Below the pieces are notes generated by a model. It did no database searches. It had not been told where the DNA came from and worked only from the letters and a program-made list of their open reading frames with translations. The position numbers were made by a program, and so were the translations under genes. Below are positions 12,951-26,230 of a stretch of 64,000 nt of DNA, piece after piece. Each line of letters starts with the position of its first letter. The first letter of the stretch is position 1. This DNA is from Sipunculus nudus (taxonomy: Eukaryota > Annelida > Sipuncula > Golfingiida > Sipunculidae). The stretch is from NCBI GenBank assembly GCA_026874595.1, contig CM049312.1:63890929-63954928 (forward strand). The letters run 5' to 3'.

Positions 12951-15900
12951 ACAGCGAAACACGCAACGTTAAGCGTGCTTGGACGTATAAATAAACATGG
13001 ATTCGGAGGAAATATAGGTAGACTGGCCCAGTCGTTGAAGCCAATAAGATTTTAAAATTACTCCTACTGAGAGGGACATCAAACTTGCTCTCACTCTAAC
13101 GCAACGCTTAGGACAAGCAAAGCCATCTGTCGGGAAATTATAAAATTAAATTACCGCTCTTGAGCAGGGACTGAGTTTGCGTTTACCTATGCATTGGGGC
13201 ATGTTTCGTTCACGCATTTTAGTAGGAAACAAATAAACAATCAGGCAATTGATAAATTGACTGAAAATTTCAGGCAATTTTAAAATTCACTGATTTTACA
13301 CATTGACTGAAACATATATATATAGCTACATACGTAAGTAACGTCAAGCAATATTTAATCCTCAATAAAGGAAGGGGTAAATTTATTGAGAACCGTTTTA
13401 GCCACATAATACTTTAAGGAATGAAAACGCCTGGGTATCGTAATGTCGAAGAGCTTTTGTATTAAATAAATATGAATATTCTTACTATTATGCAGCTATA
13501 GTTGAAGCTTTTGTCTTGCATTCGTCTATGTAACTGTATGACAACATTCAAAGTTATCAGGTTTCTATGTATTATATGGCACCGAAAGCTTAAATTAGTT
13601 TGTAGTGTATAGATAATTGTTTTGATTTGCTTTAAATCAAGCTTAAGCTGCGAAACTCTTAATAAACACGGCAAGCCTTATCCTTATTGTTGTTGTTGAA
13701 TACATTTTCACCAATGAAAACGTTGATGTGAGGGTTATATAGGTTCACTGTTCCGAAGATGTCTTAGAAATAACGTTAGATTTTCCAATGATGCACACCC
13801 CGATATCAGCTTTCTTTTACCTTTGTACTAGTTGTTCAATGTGTGCCCTTTCTTAAGCAGTAAAATTAAAGATTATTTAAATTTTGCAACATTATCCATG
13901 CCAAATTAAGTCCGGATATACTTTATAACATATCATTGAATCATACTTCTGTTGTTTAAATAAATACTTTCGATTCCTCAGGAATCGTTCCTGAAATAAC
14001 TTACACATACAAACGAACTCTATATTCTTTGCAAAGTAATATTTAGCTAACAGTGATCATATATATCATGTTAATCCAATAACCCGCATTCTCTGTGGGA
14101 CCTAAAAAAATTGCCATATAAAGACGGCGGTCATGTTAGGAGGTGGTCCTTAATCCACGTTCTACTGTCTATATCCATGGAATCACCCGGAGAATAGGTT
14201 CTCTTTTTTTTAACCAGGGCACCAAGTCAATTCATTTTACTTGTATGCTGCTCTGTTCCGTAGAAATAAACAGCATCGTTTATTTCTCACGTTCAGTTAA
14301 TCGATGCAATTAAATATCTTGAAATAAGTTTTTTTTTCTCAAATATATATCAGATTAAAACGTTGTTGAGTTAATTCAACTACAGTCCATTCCACCATCC
14401 CTGCCCACCTGTTTTTTTTCGCAATTATTTTTTGGGAGTTAAAGAAAACCCGTATCGCTTTCCCTTAGGGGAGAAAGTGAAAGATTATAGAAATAATGAC
14501 CATGCAACGTTACGCTATTTTCTTGTAAACAATTTAAAACCAGTTTATGAGTAACTATAGTCTATTTTGAAGTGACATCTTACCACCAGTCTATGATATG
14601 TACATTACAAGGAGCAGTGATGACGTCATAATGGACATGACACACATTAAGAGGCGCCCATATTCAGGGGACCAATAATCAGGCGCTGTTGACCTCTGTT
14701 TACAGCGAGACATATTCTCCTCGTGCACGAACTTCCCTGTTAGGAAATATTACATATTCAAGGATGATTAACAATTTATGATCATTTCTTAAGGACGCCA
14801 TGAACCACGGATATATATGTGACATGGCAAGCAGGCCGTGAAGTGAATAATATTTATATCATAGGCAAGTAGGGTACAAAAAAATGCACATTTTCCTTTT
14901 TCTGCCATTGAAGCATGCTTTGTTTTTGGCAAGATTGTCTTGTGTAAAGATAATACCGAAAAATCAGGTTGACATGGCTTGTTGATTAGAGTATACTTTA
15001 GTCCGTTACTTCACCCCTGTCCTTCCGTTTTTGCGAGATAATTTTTTTGCGAGATAATTTAAAACTGAAAATTAATTAATGTAACGATTCCACAAGGATA
15101 GTATCCTACTATTAAGGCTTCTTAATTAGTTTATTGTGCACGGGACCAGACATTCAAGAAATCCTAACCAATGTACATACATTACAACATACAGACATAT
15201 AGAGATCGTTTTTAAGTCTCAATAGGCAAAACTGAGGAAACCCGGGAAAACAAACACTAATTACAGCCTCCATATATATTGATAATAAACCTATATGGTT
15301 TTTATTTAACTGAATTTATTGCCAAGAATATAGGAATATTGAGGTAATGGAAATTTACCTTTTAAAGTTTCCGTGCCTTTCATTTATTTATTTATTTGAA
15401 AGATGTTTTACCAATATGGCCTATTCAGCACAATATGCTGAGTATAGGGTCCGGGGTCCTGTTAAAATTTCAATTGTATATACATAAAAGGAAAATTGAT
15501 GTGAAAATGTAAAAATGCTGAACATATAGCATGAAGATAAATACATGAATAGTACGCGAATACCTACGTAGAAGTCTAAGACAAGTGTGCATATACAACA
15601 CATATACAACAATATGAAAACGAGAATATGACAATGGCAAACGTAAGGAAAGTATATATAATTAATAAAATGTTCTGCTACATGAAACTATGTACAAGGG
15701 CTTAAAAAATCTTAGTAAAAGTCAGAAATCCAACTAGGTGGCAACGGATCCCTAAGACATAGGAAAGCATAATATGTAGCAGATATATGTATATGTATAA
15801 GTATACATCGAATTATAAAATGTTAGGTGGCGTCGAATTAGTGTTCACTAGCCGAGGATGACTTGAAAATGAGCTGATACAAGACAGGGATAGGAATAAT

Positions 15901-17603
15901 AAAAAACTAGACATTGACACATGTTATAATTTTTTTATGATGCAGTGATGTGAATCAAATTGTGAATACGATTTTGGTATTCCCTTTAATGATAAATAAT
16001 GCTTGCAGAATTAAATATTACAATAAGGGACCTGTGTGGGCCATTCCAGTCCCGTCCTATTTGACGACATATTTGTTACCTCTTAATATGATTTCTTTAC
16101 GCGGCAGCTGTATGCGGTAGCGGTATGCAGACGCGACAAGGCCGATTTGTTTTATGCGGTCGTATATATAAGTATAGAGTGTATGTATGTATAACATTCA
16201 TATATTATATGATATGAAAGTTTTACATAAATAAAGTGGTTTAACCGATAAGTTTTCAGTAGAAGTACCTTTTTTATTCGTGGCATTTGCTAATAAACGC
16301 CTTAAATGGAGGGATAGCCCAATTGTGACATTTACAGTTGAGCGGGATCCGACCAATTCATTTAAATCTTATTTTTGGACCGGTCGCTACATGATCCGAC
16401 AAAAAAAAAAAAAACAAAACAAAAAAAAAAAAGAACGGATACGTACGGCAACCGCATAAAGGAATCGGTCCTACATAATATCATATTTTGACTCCATCAG
16501 CAAGCACGACCGTACCGCATTTCCGACCGCGTTAAAGGGATCGTATATCTTTAGGCCTATATGTTTATATATGAATGAGTTAAATGCTATGAAATGTTTT
16601 CTGCTCTTCAAACTTTGCCCAAAGAAAGGAACAAAAGGAGTACCGATAGACCTCACAATCGATATTTCCCGTTAAAATAATTTGTCTTCAATATTCGACA
16701 ATGTATATCAATTCCTCATAACTAATGCTATGTACTCTCCATGCAAAGATATTTGCGTTTAATATTCTCTAGGAAAAGGATATAAACATTTGAAAATGAT
16801 AGGCTTACTAATATACTTAATATGTTATTTTTTATGATAATATTTCCTGAGGGAAACAAGTAAATTAAAAACACATAAAGTAATTCTGTATTTCAGACAG
16901 AATTAGATTAGTTAATTCAAGTATTAAAAAAAAGTCTGAGTTAAAAATAAGATTAAAATAGTATACCACATCTGAGAAAATAGCGTAATTTTCTAAAAAT
17001 TATCACACATCCTCCCCGATGTTCTGTATTATATATTGATTCATATAAAAAATATGATTCTTTTAAATAAGTAATTATTTATTTTAAGTCATTACATACG
17101 GTCCAAAAATATTGTGTAGTGGATTCAGTCGAGTAAGTAGAAAAATACCATCTGGAGTCACTTGACCACGTTTTCGTTATCTAAACAGACGATCTAGACC
17201 GTTAAAATAACGACAATGTTGAGGTATTTACTGAGAAAGTTTCGTGTTACGCAATTAAAAGTTAATCGAAGGAATAACGAGTTCATTATGCAACCGTTAG
17301 GCTTACGAACGTCTCGAGTTCATCCCCCCCCCCCCCTCAGCAAACCGACAGTGCGATAGTCCAACAGCCTGTTCCTTTAAGGATTGAAAGAACAGTTAGT
17401 TGGCTATTATAAGTATTTCATCAGGACTGGTTATTGGTTTTATCTATCTAACTATATTAACGCAACCATTCTTCAGCCATTCATTCAACCATTTGTTTAA
17501 CAGATAATGTTAGTAAATGTAAACTGGCAAAAAATAGAGAAGGTAAGATTTAAAAGCACTTTCGAAGTATACATCCTGAAACGAACCGCCAAAGGGAACT
17601 GAA

Positions 17604-17657
<54 letters not shown>

Positions 17658-19380
17658 TAATGTACATTGCTCCTATTTGATGATTTATCAATCCATGCCG
17701 AATATTTGAAAGGTCTTGGGAGAAGCTATGTATAGCAATTTTAGGGTAAATGAGTTCGACCATACTTAGGTTCAATGATATATTTGTTTAGTTGTTGTTT
17801 TCATTAAATGATTTGTTTTTGCTTATGATCGATATACACACTGGACAATTTAAGTAAAATTTTCAGAAAATGGAAAACAAACAAATTTAACATGGTGTCT
17901 GCTTATGAGAATAATTGTGGATACATATATATTTAAAATACTAGATATATATAGAGAGATCGAGTCACATATTTAGTGTAATGGCGGTCATTTACTAACG
18001 TATGGCCTGCTTAACAATTAAGGATAACACCAAAGTACTCTCTCAGATATAACCAAGGATTTTGATGCACTATTCAACTGTGATTCAACTGTTATTGAAT
18101 TCATAGGGTTACGATTCTGTGAGAGATATTGGGTCTAAACACAACAGTATTGCCTGCAAAAACCGCTGGAGCCCGAACAGTAAAACGTTGATTGCTAAAT
18201 ATGCGAATTAATGTGACGTCACAAAAAAAAAAAATTCTCAAGCAGGCGACCAACTGTCGTGCGGCATCTTTAAGAATTATTTAAAGATGGTGATCTATAA
18301 AAAATGCTCTATCAGAAACGGGAAATTCAAGTTAACAGAATGATTCTGGCTGTTTCAGCTGCACATGTTTCTTTATTTAATTGATTCATCCCATTTTTTT
18401 TTGTTTTTGTCCTTCAAGAAGTTTTCCAAACTCACAATATTTTTTTATTTAAAACTAAAAGTGTTTAGAAAAATACAAACACATATATGCCAAAATCTCT
18501 ACAAAATATGTATTTTTTTCTGTTTATCGAGATATTAGTGAGAAAAATATAACTATCACATTTTATGCTTAATAAATTTTATTGCAGAAAAGAGTGCAAA
18601 GAGGACACTTTAATGGCTACTTCCATGTATGTTATACTTTGAAATATTTGAAATTAGTTTAAAATTTGAAAAATTTATTTATCCACTAACACGGAATTTT
18701 ATGACCCAAGAGATGAAGTTGCTGATTGTAATAGTGTTTTAAATATTTCCATTTTTAATAATTTAATGGATGATAAATAAATGTGTTAAACCATGTTATC
18801 TCATGTGATGATGTAAATAGATGCCGTATATAATCAACAAAGCATGCAAATAAAGGCTATCATTTATGCGATATGAACACATGCCATATCTTTTTTTATG
18901 TATACCAGAAGCAGACAGTTAAATTATTGCTTTGCATGAACTTAATTTTAAATCTGTCATTCTACGTGGACCCAATAGAACAGCAACCTGTCAGCAACTA
19001 CCGGGATCCAAATTACATGTCAATCACGTATCACTCCAGGTGAATAGATGTCGTTTAAAAAATCGAAAATTGTCAATGATTAATTATTGAACGGATGAAA
19101 ACGTCTGCAAACAAAGCCGATATTGAGTTAAATATGACATTTTTTTTTTATTTTGTATGCTCTTTCTGTTTATTTCAATGTATAGCATATAAATGTCTTT
19201 AACGTTTTAGAAGACCTAACACAGAAGGCCGGGCAGGTATACATTTCCCACGCTATATTCTGTCTATTGTCTCTCCTGTGATATTTACTGTCTGCTTTAA
19301 TGTGTTTGTCTGTGGACAAATACCAAATTGAATATGGAAAATCCAAAGGGACCTATTTTTTTTTTACGAAGACAAAGTGT
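12951..19380. other. Non-genic stretch between CTLD loci
   Basis: I found no credible exon on either strand. It contains a (CT)n tract (17606-17653), an A-rich tract (about 16400-16432), a C run (about 17325-17336) and a possible degenerate inverted repeat between about 16100-16165 and 16440-16560 (shared 'atgcggt' and 'ccgatt' motifs) that could be an old DNA transposon. The remaining AT-rich sequence shows nothing I can name. Confidence 0.5.
17606..17653. repeat. (CT)n microsatellite
   Basis: Forty-eight bases of CT dinucleotide in intergenic DNA. Confidence 0.95.
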
Positions 19381-19865
19381 TCAGGGGAAAACATGTAACC
19401 CATTTTGGTGGCGCACAAGTCCGGCGTGCCAACCGCTTCGCTAGCAAAGCAAGATTCACTAGCGAGATAGTTCGGTCCGCTTTTAACAATGTGAATAATG
19501 TGGAAATGTTTGGACCTGAACGCTTTTATGTCACCCCGTTACACACCCCCTCTTAAAGTGTTTTGCTATCAGAACAAGACTTATTATCCCGGGAGTCACA
19601 CTTTGGTGAGCTTATTCCCTTGGCCACAACATTCACCGTCACGTTGGACGAGACCCCATTTTGTTACGAAGGCAATTTTTTCAGGGGAAAATAATGGGCC
19701 GATCCGGACTTTACACCCATGTCCTTGGCGTACATGTCCGGCGTTCAAACTGCCTCGCTAGCAAAGCAAGCCTCACTAGCGAGACAGTTCGGTTCGCTTT
19801 TATGTCACCCCTTAACAATGTGAATAATGTGGTAATGTTTGGACCTGAGTGTGAACAATGAGGAA
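19340..19865. repeat. Dispersed repeat present as two adjacent partial copies
   Basis: About 19370-19505 and 19665-19850 repeat the same segment: 'ttttttcaggggaaaa', 'tccggcgt.c.aac.gc', 'ctagcaaagcaag', 'actagcgaga.agttcgg', and 'aacaatgtgaataatgtgg'. The intervening part (cccctcttaaa, then ggg.gtcacactttggtga) matches 11830-11920, and the 'ctagcaaagcaag' part matches 12510-12560 in intron 3 of the first CTLD gene. Overlapping ORFs in both orientations are not gene-like. Confidence 0.65.
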
Positions 19866-20329
19866 ATTCTGTTTCTAAAAGGTATGCACTAAACCAAGGA
19901 GAACCCATTCAAATGTCACCGAACAGTCTTATTTTAGTCATTTGATCGCTCGTTTAGTTGGATTTGTAAGAGTTCTCAAAACTTTCAAGAATTACTATAG
20001 AAAACAAAAGTGAATAGAATTAGAGAAGATTTTTTTCTAAAATATATTTATAAACGATGGAAGGAACCATTTACATTTCACAGAACCAGGATTGCTTTAG
20101 TCATTTAAACTTGTTTCAAACCTGAAATTGATGGATATGTTGGAAATTCGTCTTTGGCGATTCATTTTGACTTATCTTTCTTATTAAATATCACGGAATG
20201 GGTGAAAGCATGTGATTTCTGGTTTTTATTTTTACACTATCCACATATCACCGAAACAAATGACCGATAGAGACAGAGTAAATACATTGGTATCAAAGGG
20301 AGCTTGTTGTATAGACATGCATTTAGATT

Positions 20330-20387
<58 letters not shown>

Positions 20388-20831
20388 CAGTCAACCGTCA
20401 ACACAACCATTTATTTTTGCAACTGTCTTTTGACAAGCTCATCAGAGTTATAATTAACACGTGACATCACCATCTCTCTTTTGCTGTCATATACCTGATC
20501 ATGTTTTTTTCCTCTTTATATTCATGTCATTACCAAAATTGAAAATAGTATTACTAATGCTATACCGATCTATGGAACATCGTGAATATGTATGATGACA
20601 TCACACAATTAGAATGACAACCTTGTTTTAATGGGTTATAAACATAAGATAATGTCTTATATTTTTTAATTCGTGCTGCACAAACGTGCATGTAACCTAT
20701 TCACGTTTATTTATAAGTGTCTGGACAATGTTATGCATTACCTACCAAACTGACCTAAATATAGCGCTGTTTGTAATGTTATACCAGAAGGGAGATGACC
20801 TAATCTTAATTAACTATGTGCTTCAGACAGA
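19866..20831. other. Upstream region of the second CTLD locus
   Basis: Contains a (CA)n(TA)n microsatellite at about 20335-20388 and no exon that I can see. Any promoter for the locus that follows would lie here, but no convincing TATA or initiator is evident. Confidence 0.4.
20335..20388. repeat. (CA)n(TA)n microsatellite
   Basis: CA dinucleotides passing into TA dinucleotides about 450 bp before the second CTLD locus. Confidence 0.9.
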
Positions 20832-22322
20832 ATGATGACCAGGCATGATCTGCTTCTGAATGCATGTTTATGGACAGGTAACTATGTATATACAGTAAAT
20901 ATTTATAAGCCCATTATGATTATCCGGTTGAAATAAGGATAAAAGAAAACTTTAAAATAAACATATTTAAATTAGAATATAGGCATGTCTTATCTCTTTG
21001 AACCACGTACATACATTGACAAAATATGTGTCCCGGACGCAAGGTATATAACCTTTGTAATGTAGAGACATTTAATAAAATTACATCTAAATTAAGGACA
21101 CTAATATACGATTCGAGTTAGGTTAACTGAGTCTTGAACCTGGATTTTTCGATTTCTTATCGTGCTATTGCACTGTATTCCGACTATTCTCTGTATTTCT
21201 CTTCACGGTTCAGTTCTCTTGATTTTTTTACAAATATGATTAGATTCATCATTTTTCTGGGAACATCAAATACATTTTAAATGCAATATGTATAAAAAGC
21301 AAGATATGGTTATTGTATGGATAATTAATATCGTTACACTATTTCTACAGTTAATCATATTATTGAAATGATTAATGAGTCTACAGTTTTGAAATGATTA
21401 CCTTTAATACCTGAGAGTTGTATGTATACAGCATATGCAGTGGCCAATTGTGGGCTTTTCATTACAACTGAGGATAACACTAACTTGATATACAAATGTC
21501 CCAGCTACAGCAACATTTCCATAGAAAGAACTATCAAGTTCTATGTGGCTGCGAGAATATTAGAGATGGATATTGAACATCAAAAAGAAAAAAAGTAAAA
21601 GCAGGGCCAACTTGCAGTGAGTTATGCAGTGTCTTTATTGAGCGTATTCTAACATAAATGACCATTTTATTTTTTCTTAAGATTTCTTAGCATATGCTCG
21701 GTTTAACATTTGACAAAGTATATATGTTATGCATTTTCTATCCTGTCAGTTCCAATTTGCCCATCCGGGTTTGACTATCTATTTGAATCAAGCACAGAAA
21801 ACTCGTCTTGTTATTTATTGTCTCTGGAATCGCGACTTTTCTACACCAAAGCAAAAGACTTATGCGCGAGAATTGGGGCACGACTTGTCAGCATTGAATC
21901 GAAACAGGAAATTGAATTCCTGAGAAACATTATTAAAGAGGCCCGAATAAAAAACGGTAAGAAAACATTTTAGCACAGTTAACGAGGTCTCCCATGGTCT
22001 CTCATTTTGTATTTAATATATCTGGTTGTATAGGAAATATTTAATATTATGGTTTGCGTTTTAAATGAATATTCACTGAAGTTTTCTTTCCTGTTCTTGG
22101 AATTTTTACTAACATTGGCTTTAGCTGTACGCGCTTCCCTCCATATAAATTTGTTTTCTTGCGTGATTTACAATGTATAACATATCAGTATCTTTACAAA
22201 TGTTGCACATACAATACCTATGTTCGCAATCATATTCTATGCTGTACTATAAGAATGCAGGTACTCATCATGTGGATGTGTATCCTCAGACAACAATTAA
22301 GCTGCATAATCAATATACATGT

Positions 22323-22377
<55 letters not shown>

Positions 22378-22990
22378 CAAAAATGATCATCTGAAAAGTT
22401 TTCGTTGAGAAATACTTTAAACAAAATCGTTTCCAGATTTCAGAAGCGTATTCCCGGGTCAAACCTTCATCTCGAACTATGAAAATTCTATAAAATCTCA
22501 GAGATTATGATATTTTTGTCGTTCATAATATTTCATCTTGGTTCATTGGTATTTTTATTTTTTTTAAAGACCCCTCTGTTTTAAAGTTTACCCTTGTTTA
22601 GCAAAATGAAGCTTGCGGAGATGGTTAGGGCCTTATATAATTATTTCCTTACTCCTGGACTAAAGGTCTGTAGAATACCTGGCTATCATGTTCAAACGTT
22701 TCCAATGTCATGTTTAATAGTGTAAGATATACAGGATATACAAACATTCAATGCTTATAGCCTTGGGATCGTATGGGTACTGGACTTCTGGTGAGAAAAG
22801 AGGAGACGACTGGATTTAGAAAGGAACAGGTAAGGCTATATCATATACAGAATGGGCTCCAGGTCAGCCTAGCATGGGCGCAATAGAGGAGAACATGTTC
22901 ATAGGAAAACAGAGTGGGAATTTGCACGATGGAATAGGTCAGCTGACCCTGAACTGGCCGATGTTCGAGATCAATTCACTCTGCATGTAG
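20832..22990 (+). pseudogene. Broken C-type lectin-like domain gene
   Basis: It has the same four-exon plan as its neighbours. Exon 1 is 20832-20877 (46 nt, starts MMTRHDLLLNACLWT, phase-1 end). Exon 2 is 21441-21616 (spacer, CGLFITTEDN, KCPSYSN). Exon 3 is 21750-21956 (CTLD N half: ICPSGFDYLF, SSCY, LCARIGARLVSIES). Exon 4 is 22761-22990 (GYWTSG, WAPGQPSM, NSLCM, TAG 22988-22990). Three defects are visible. In exon 2 an A-rich run near 21585-21597 puts the frame off by one: the frame leads into TAA before the donor, although the alternative frame ends in the expected PTC at the donor in phase 1. In exon 4 the conserved second Trp of WIW is TAG (22817-22819). The first of the paired C-terminal cysteines is Phe (PMFE instead of PLCE). 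The A-run shift could be an assembly error; the stop and lost cysteine look real. Confidence 0.75.
22325..22374. repeat. (AT)n microsatellite
   Basis: Fifty-base AT dinucleotide run in the last intron of the broken CTLD locus. Long AT runs recur in the last or next-to-last introns of all the CTLD loci here. Confidence 0.95.
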
Positions 22991-23059
22991 ATTTATCGAG
23001 GCAGTTCTCGACTGTATCCCGAAGACAGCACCACATAGGCCTGCGGCAGAGAGGGGTTT

Positions 23060-24690
23060 CATGGGGTCAAACCCCAACCCAAGGTATAACAAAACACAAC
23101 CTATTTTTTATTAATAATGAACTCGTATACTTCCAGAAAAAATAGGTCGTGGTCTCAAGGTCGTGTTTTTTCCTGCATTTACAGCCATGTTTCCATGGTA
23201 ACCATTCTAATTTACAAGGTCAGAATAATTTTTAAATAAATTGTCATAACTCTGTTTTTTTTACACATAGAAAAATGCAACTAGCACCAAAATGCGGGAA
23301 ATAACATGGGGATTTTTATATTGTACATTATGTATTCCTTATTTGTTTAATTTATGGTAATATATGTAAACATATGCAAATTTTCAATTTAAAAAGCGCA
23401 TTTTTTGTCATCGCAAATAAAAAATGTTAAAAAAATGTTAATCCTTCTTTGCTTAAATTTTCCCTTTGGGACAGAGAACATAAATTCTTCATAATTTATA
23501 ACTACAGTTCAGTTTTATGGCCTGTATATACATGCAAATGTTTATACAAATAGAGTTACCATAATATAAAATTTGTACATATAGTCATCACTGGAACTGT
23601 TTTTGCAGTTATTAAATAACCTGCAACTGTATCTGTTACGGTTGAGTGCTTTAATGATATTCATCAGGAAAGCTATTTTATGCGTAAATAATTTGCAATA
23701 AATTGGATAGATAATGTTATTATATTCTGAAGCTTATGGGGACATAAAGATTTTATGAAGATGGCGATTACTGGGAGCAACGTGTGTAAAACCATGTCGT
23801 TCATCACTCTTTCAGGATTCCAGATCCAACCTATCATTTGCACACTCATGTCGAATTGTGTATACGCTTGTGCCATTCTTTGGAATTCACATAAATTTTT
23901 GCAATCATAATTTTTTTTATAACTTTGGATCCTAATGTAACTATAAATAAAAATCGATGTTTGCATTTTTTCTTCCGCCATCATGAAAAAATGGCGGCCA
24001 TATTAAAACCAGGGTTTTATATCACTCAAAAACCGACAATCTAGACACGGAAAGGCAAGTACAATTTCATAATCCTTCATAGATAATTTTTCTTGATTGA
24101 TTCTAGGGTAATTTTTCCTGTAAAATTAAATTCTGCTATCACAATTGTTGTACTTGACGTATTAAATTAGATAATTTGCATAAATTTGCATATTTGACTG
24201 AATTGGTGGAATTAATTATACAATAAATATAGATGTATTGATTAATTGGGTTTTTATGGAAGAAAAAAAAGTATTTCAAGTACAGGCTATTCAAATATGA
24301 TAAGATATAACGTATGTCTGTATAAAATCATATTTTTCAAATATTAAAATGCAGATAAATTATGCAAATTGGAAAAATTGAGATTAAAGGTAGTGGTCTT
24401 TTCATGAGAACATCATAAGGTAAATAGTTGCTTAATAATTCACTTATTAGCGGTCATATGTCCACTTATTGATTGTAAAAATGTAATAATTGTTTTTAAT
24501 TTTAAAGCTTACATACATATTTGTGTCACTTATTAACTTAGTTTCGTATATATGAACACGCATGTATTTTTCCGATGGGAATAGCGACACTGATTGTATT
24601 GTTTTTAAATTGAATTAATTTAGAAACATATATTAAATGGATTAACTATTTGCTTACTTAGGTAATTTGTCTTTCCCTCTAGTTGACCAG
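23060..24690 (+). mobile_element. AT-rich dispersed element, left copy of an inverted pair
   Basis: Matches 29545-30925 in reverse complement. Shared landmarks are 'accccaacc', 'aggtataacaa', two 'aggtcgtg' motifs, 'tttccatgg', 'atggcgg' followed by 'ccagggtt', 'attctagggtaat' and 'catcat' with 'gcttaataa'. No transposase or RT frame was seen. The boundary lies just after the stop of the broken CTLD locus. It is probably a non-autonomous mobile element; the class is unknown. Confidence 0.6.
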
Positions 24691-25020
24691 TTAATAAAAT
24701 ATAAGCTATTTTGTAATGTATTGAGGAATTGAGAACATCATAACTGAAACAGTTCCTACTTATTTCACTTTACGGCTATTTCAATAGTTGTTTATTATTT
24801 CACTTGTCAGCCATAATATGTGTTGTGGTTCATTTTTTAAAACTAATTTACATATCTCTGTTATTTATTAACTAGTTTGCATATATAAATATATGTACCG
24901 AATTTGTATAGCGATACTTATTGGAAAATTAAAAAGAAATGATGTTATTTGAGAGCATTTATTAAGTGTGATTAAATGGTTAATAAATAGTTAATAAATA
25001 ATTTACTTATTTGCACATGC
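24400..25020. repeat. ~325 bp segment present twice in tandem, diverged
   Basis: 'gagaacatcata' followed by 'atttcactt' and a 'gtcatatgt' or 'ccataatatgt' motif occurs at about 24405 and again at about 24732, with similar order of motifs after each. Confidence 0.5.
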
Positions 25021-25054
25021 AGCCGCCGGTCAAATCATGATCAGTTGTGGGGTG

Positions 25055-25270
25055 TTTGGTGCAAAATAATATATCGTTATTGATGCCAAGATGTGAGTGG
25101 CCAAGATTTAGCATGTATTTTATAAATAAATTTGATGCACCTATTTAAGCGAATATTATTATAGGTGCAAAATAATACATTCATTTATTATTGATGCCAA
25201 CGTGTGCGAGGCCAAGATTTGACATGTACTTCATAGATAAAAAAACTTGATACACCAAATTAGGGGAATA
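25055..25270. repeat. ~100 bp tandem duplication
   Basis: 'ggtgcaaaataata', 'attgatgccaa', 'ggccaagattt', and 'tgatacacc' or 'tgatgcacc' occur in the same order at about 25060-25155 and 25164-25262. Confidence 0.7.
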
Positions 25271-25399
25271 TTTTAATTCATGCATAATAGCATAAATTAA
25301 CTAGAATACGGGTAGTCGACAAGCGACTACGCGTATCAACCGAAATCAGGGTGGGATGGGTGAAGTGAGGCATGGATTGAGTGGCAAGAGGAAATAGAT

Positions 25400-26230
25400 T
25401 GAGATGTGTTGCATACTAGCATGGATGTCTGCCTAAAACATAATTGTAGGTGGCGCCACCTGTTAATTGAAAGAAAAAGCTATCCAAGATGTAAACGTAT
25501 GCAAAATTTCAGGTGGATAAGTGATACCACCGCTTAGATATGAGTGATTTTTACCCTAGGCAAATGAACAGATTGACACCATGCAAAAATGGCTGTTAAG
25601 CTGTAGAGCTATGTAAGATCTATACTCATGCAAAATTTCAGGCCTATATGTCAAACCAGTCCTGAGATATAAGCATGAATGTCTGCAGCGTAAAGGTTAA
25701 TGTAGGTGGCGCCTCCTGCCACAAAATCCAGGAAGCTTTCGAAGGTATATACATATGCAAATTTTCAGGTGGATAAGTCGAACCACTGCCAAGATATGGA
25801 TGATTTTATCCCACGGCAGACAAACAGAAGGACGCTGTGCAAAAATGGTTGAATGGGCGTATGATAAAGAGCTATGCGAGATCTAAACACATGCGAAATT
25901 TCAGACCGATACGTCTGTTTGCAGCATAAAACATTAAATGTAGGTGGCGCCATCAGTTATTTTGTATGATATAAATATATCCAAGCGCTACACTTGTGCA
26001 CAATTTCAGCCCGATCGGTCAAACGAGTCCGAAGATATGTGTGTGAAAGCAGACGCACAGATGGACGCACTGCAGAGAGGAAATATCAGAGGTCAACGCA
26101 AAATATTTTGGCACCAGTTCACATGTGACCCGATAATGGGGTCAAGTTTTCTGAAAAATCGGTCCAGTTGTCTCAGAGTTCAATTCCGGAATGGAACGCG
26201 GCGCGGCGGCGGAACCCGGTCAAAAATATA
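25400..26230. repeat. ~250 bp tandem array with GTAGGTGGCGCC core
   Basis: 'gtaggtggcgcc' occurs at about 25446, 25703 and 25939 (spacing about 236-258). Between cores are repeated half-units with 'gcaaaatttcagg', 'aagatatg', and 'atgcaaaaatgg'. The final unit runs into 'gaacgcggcgcggcggcgg', which gives a chance open frame. Confidence 0.75.
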
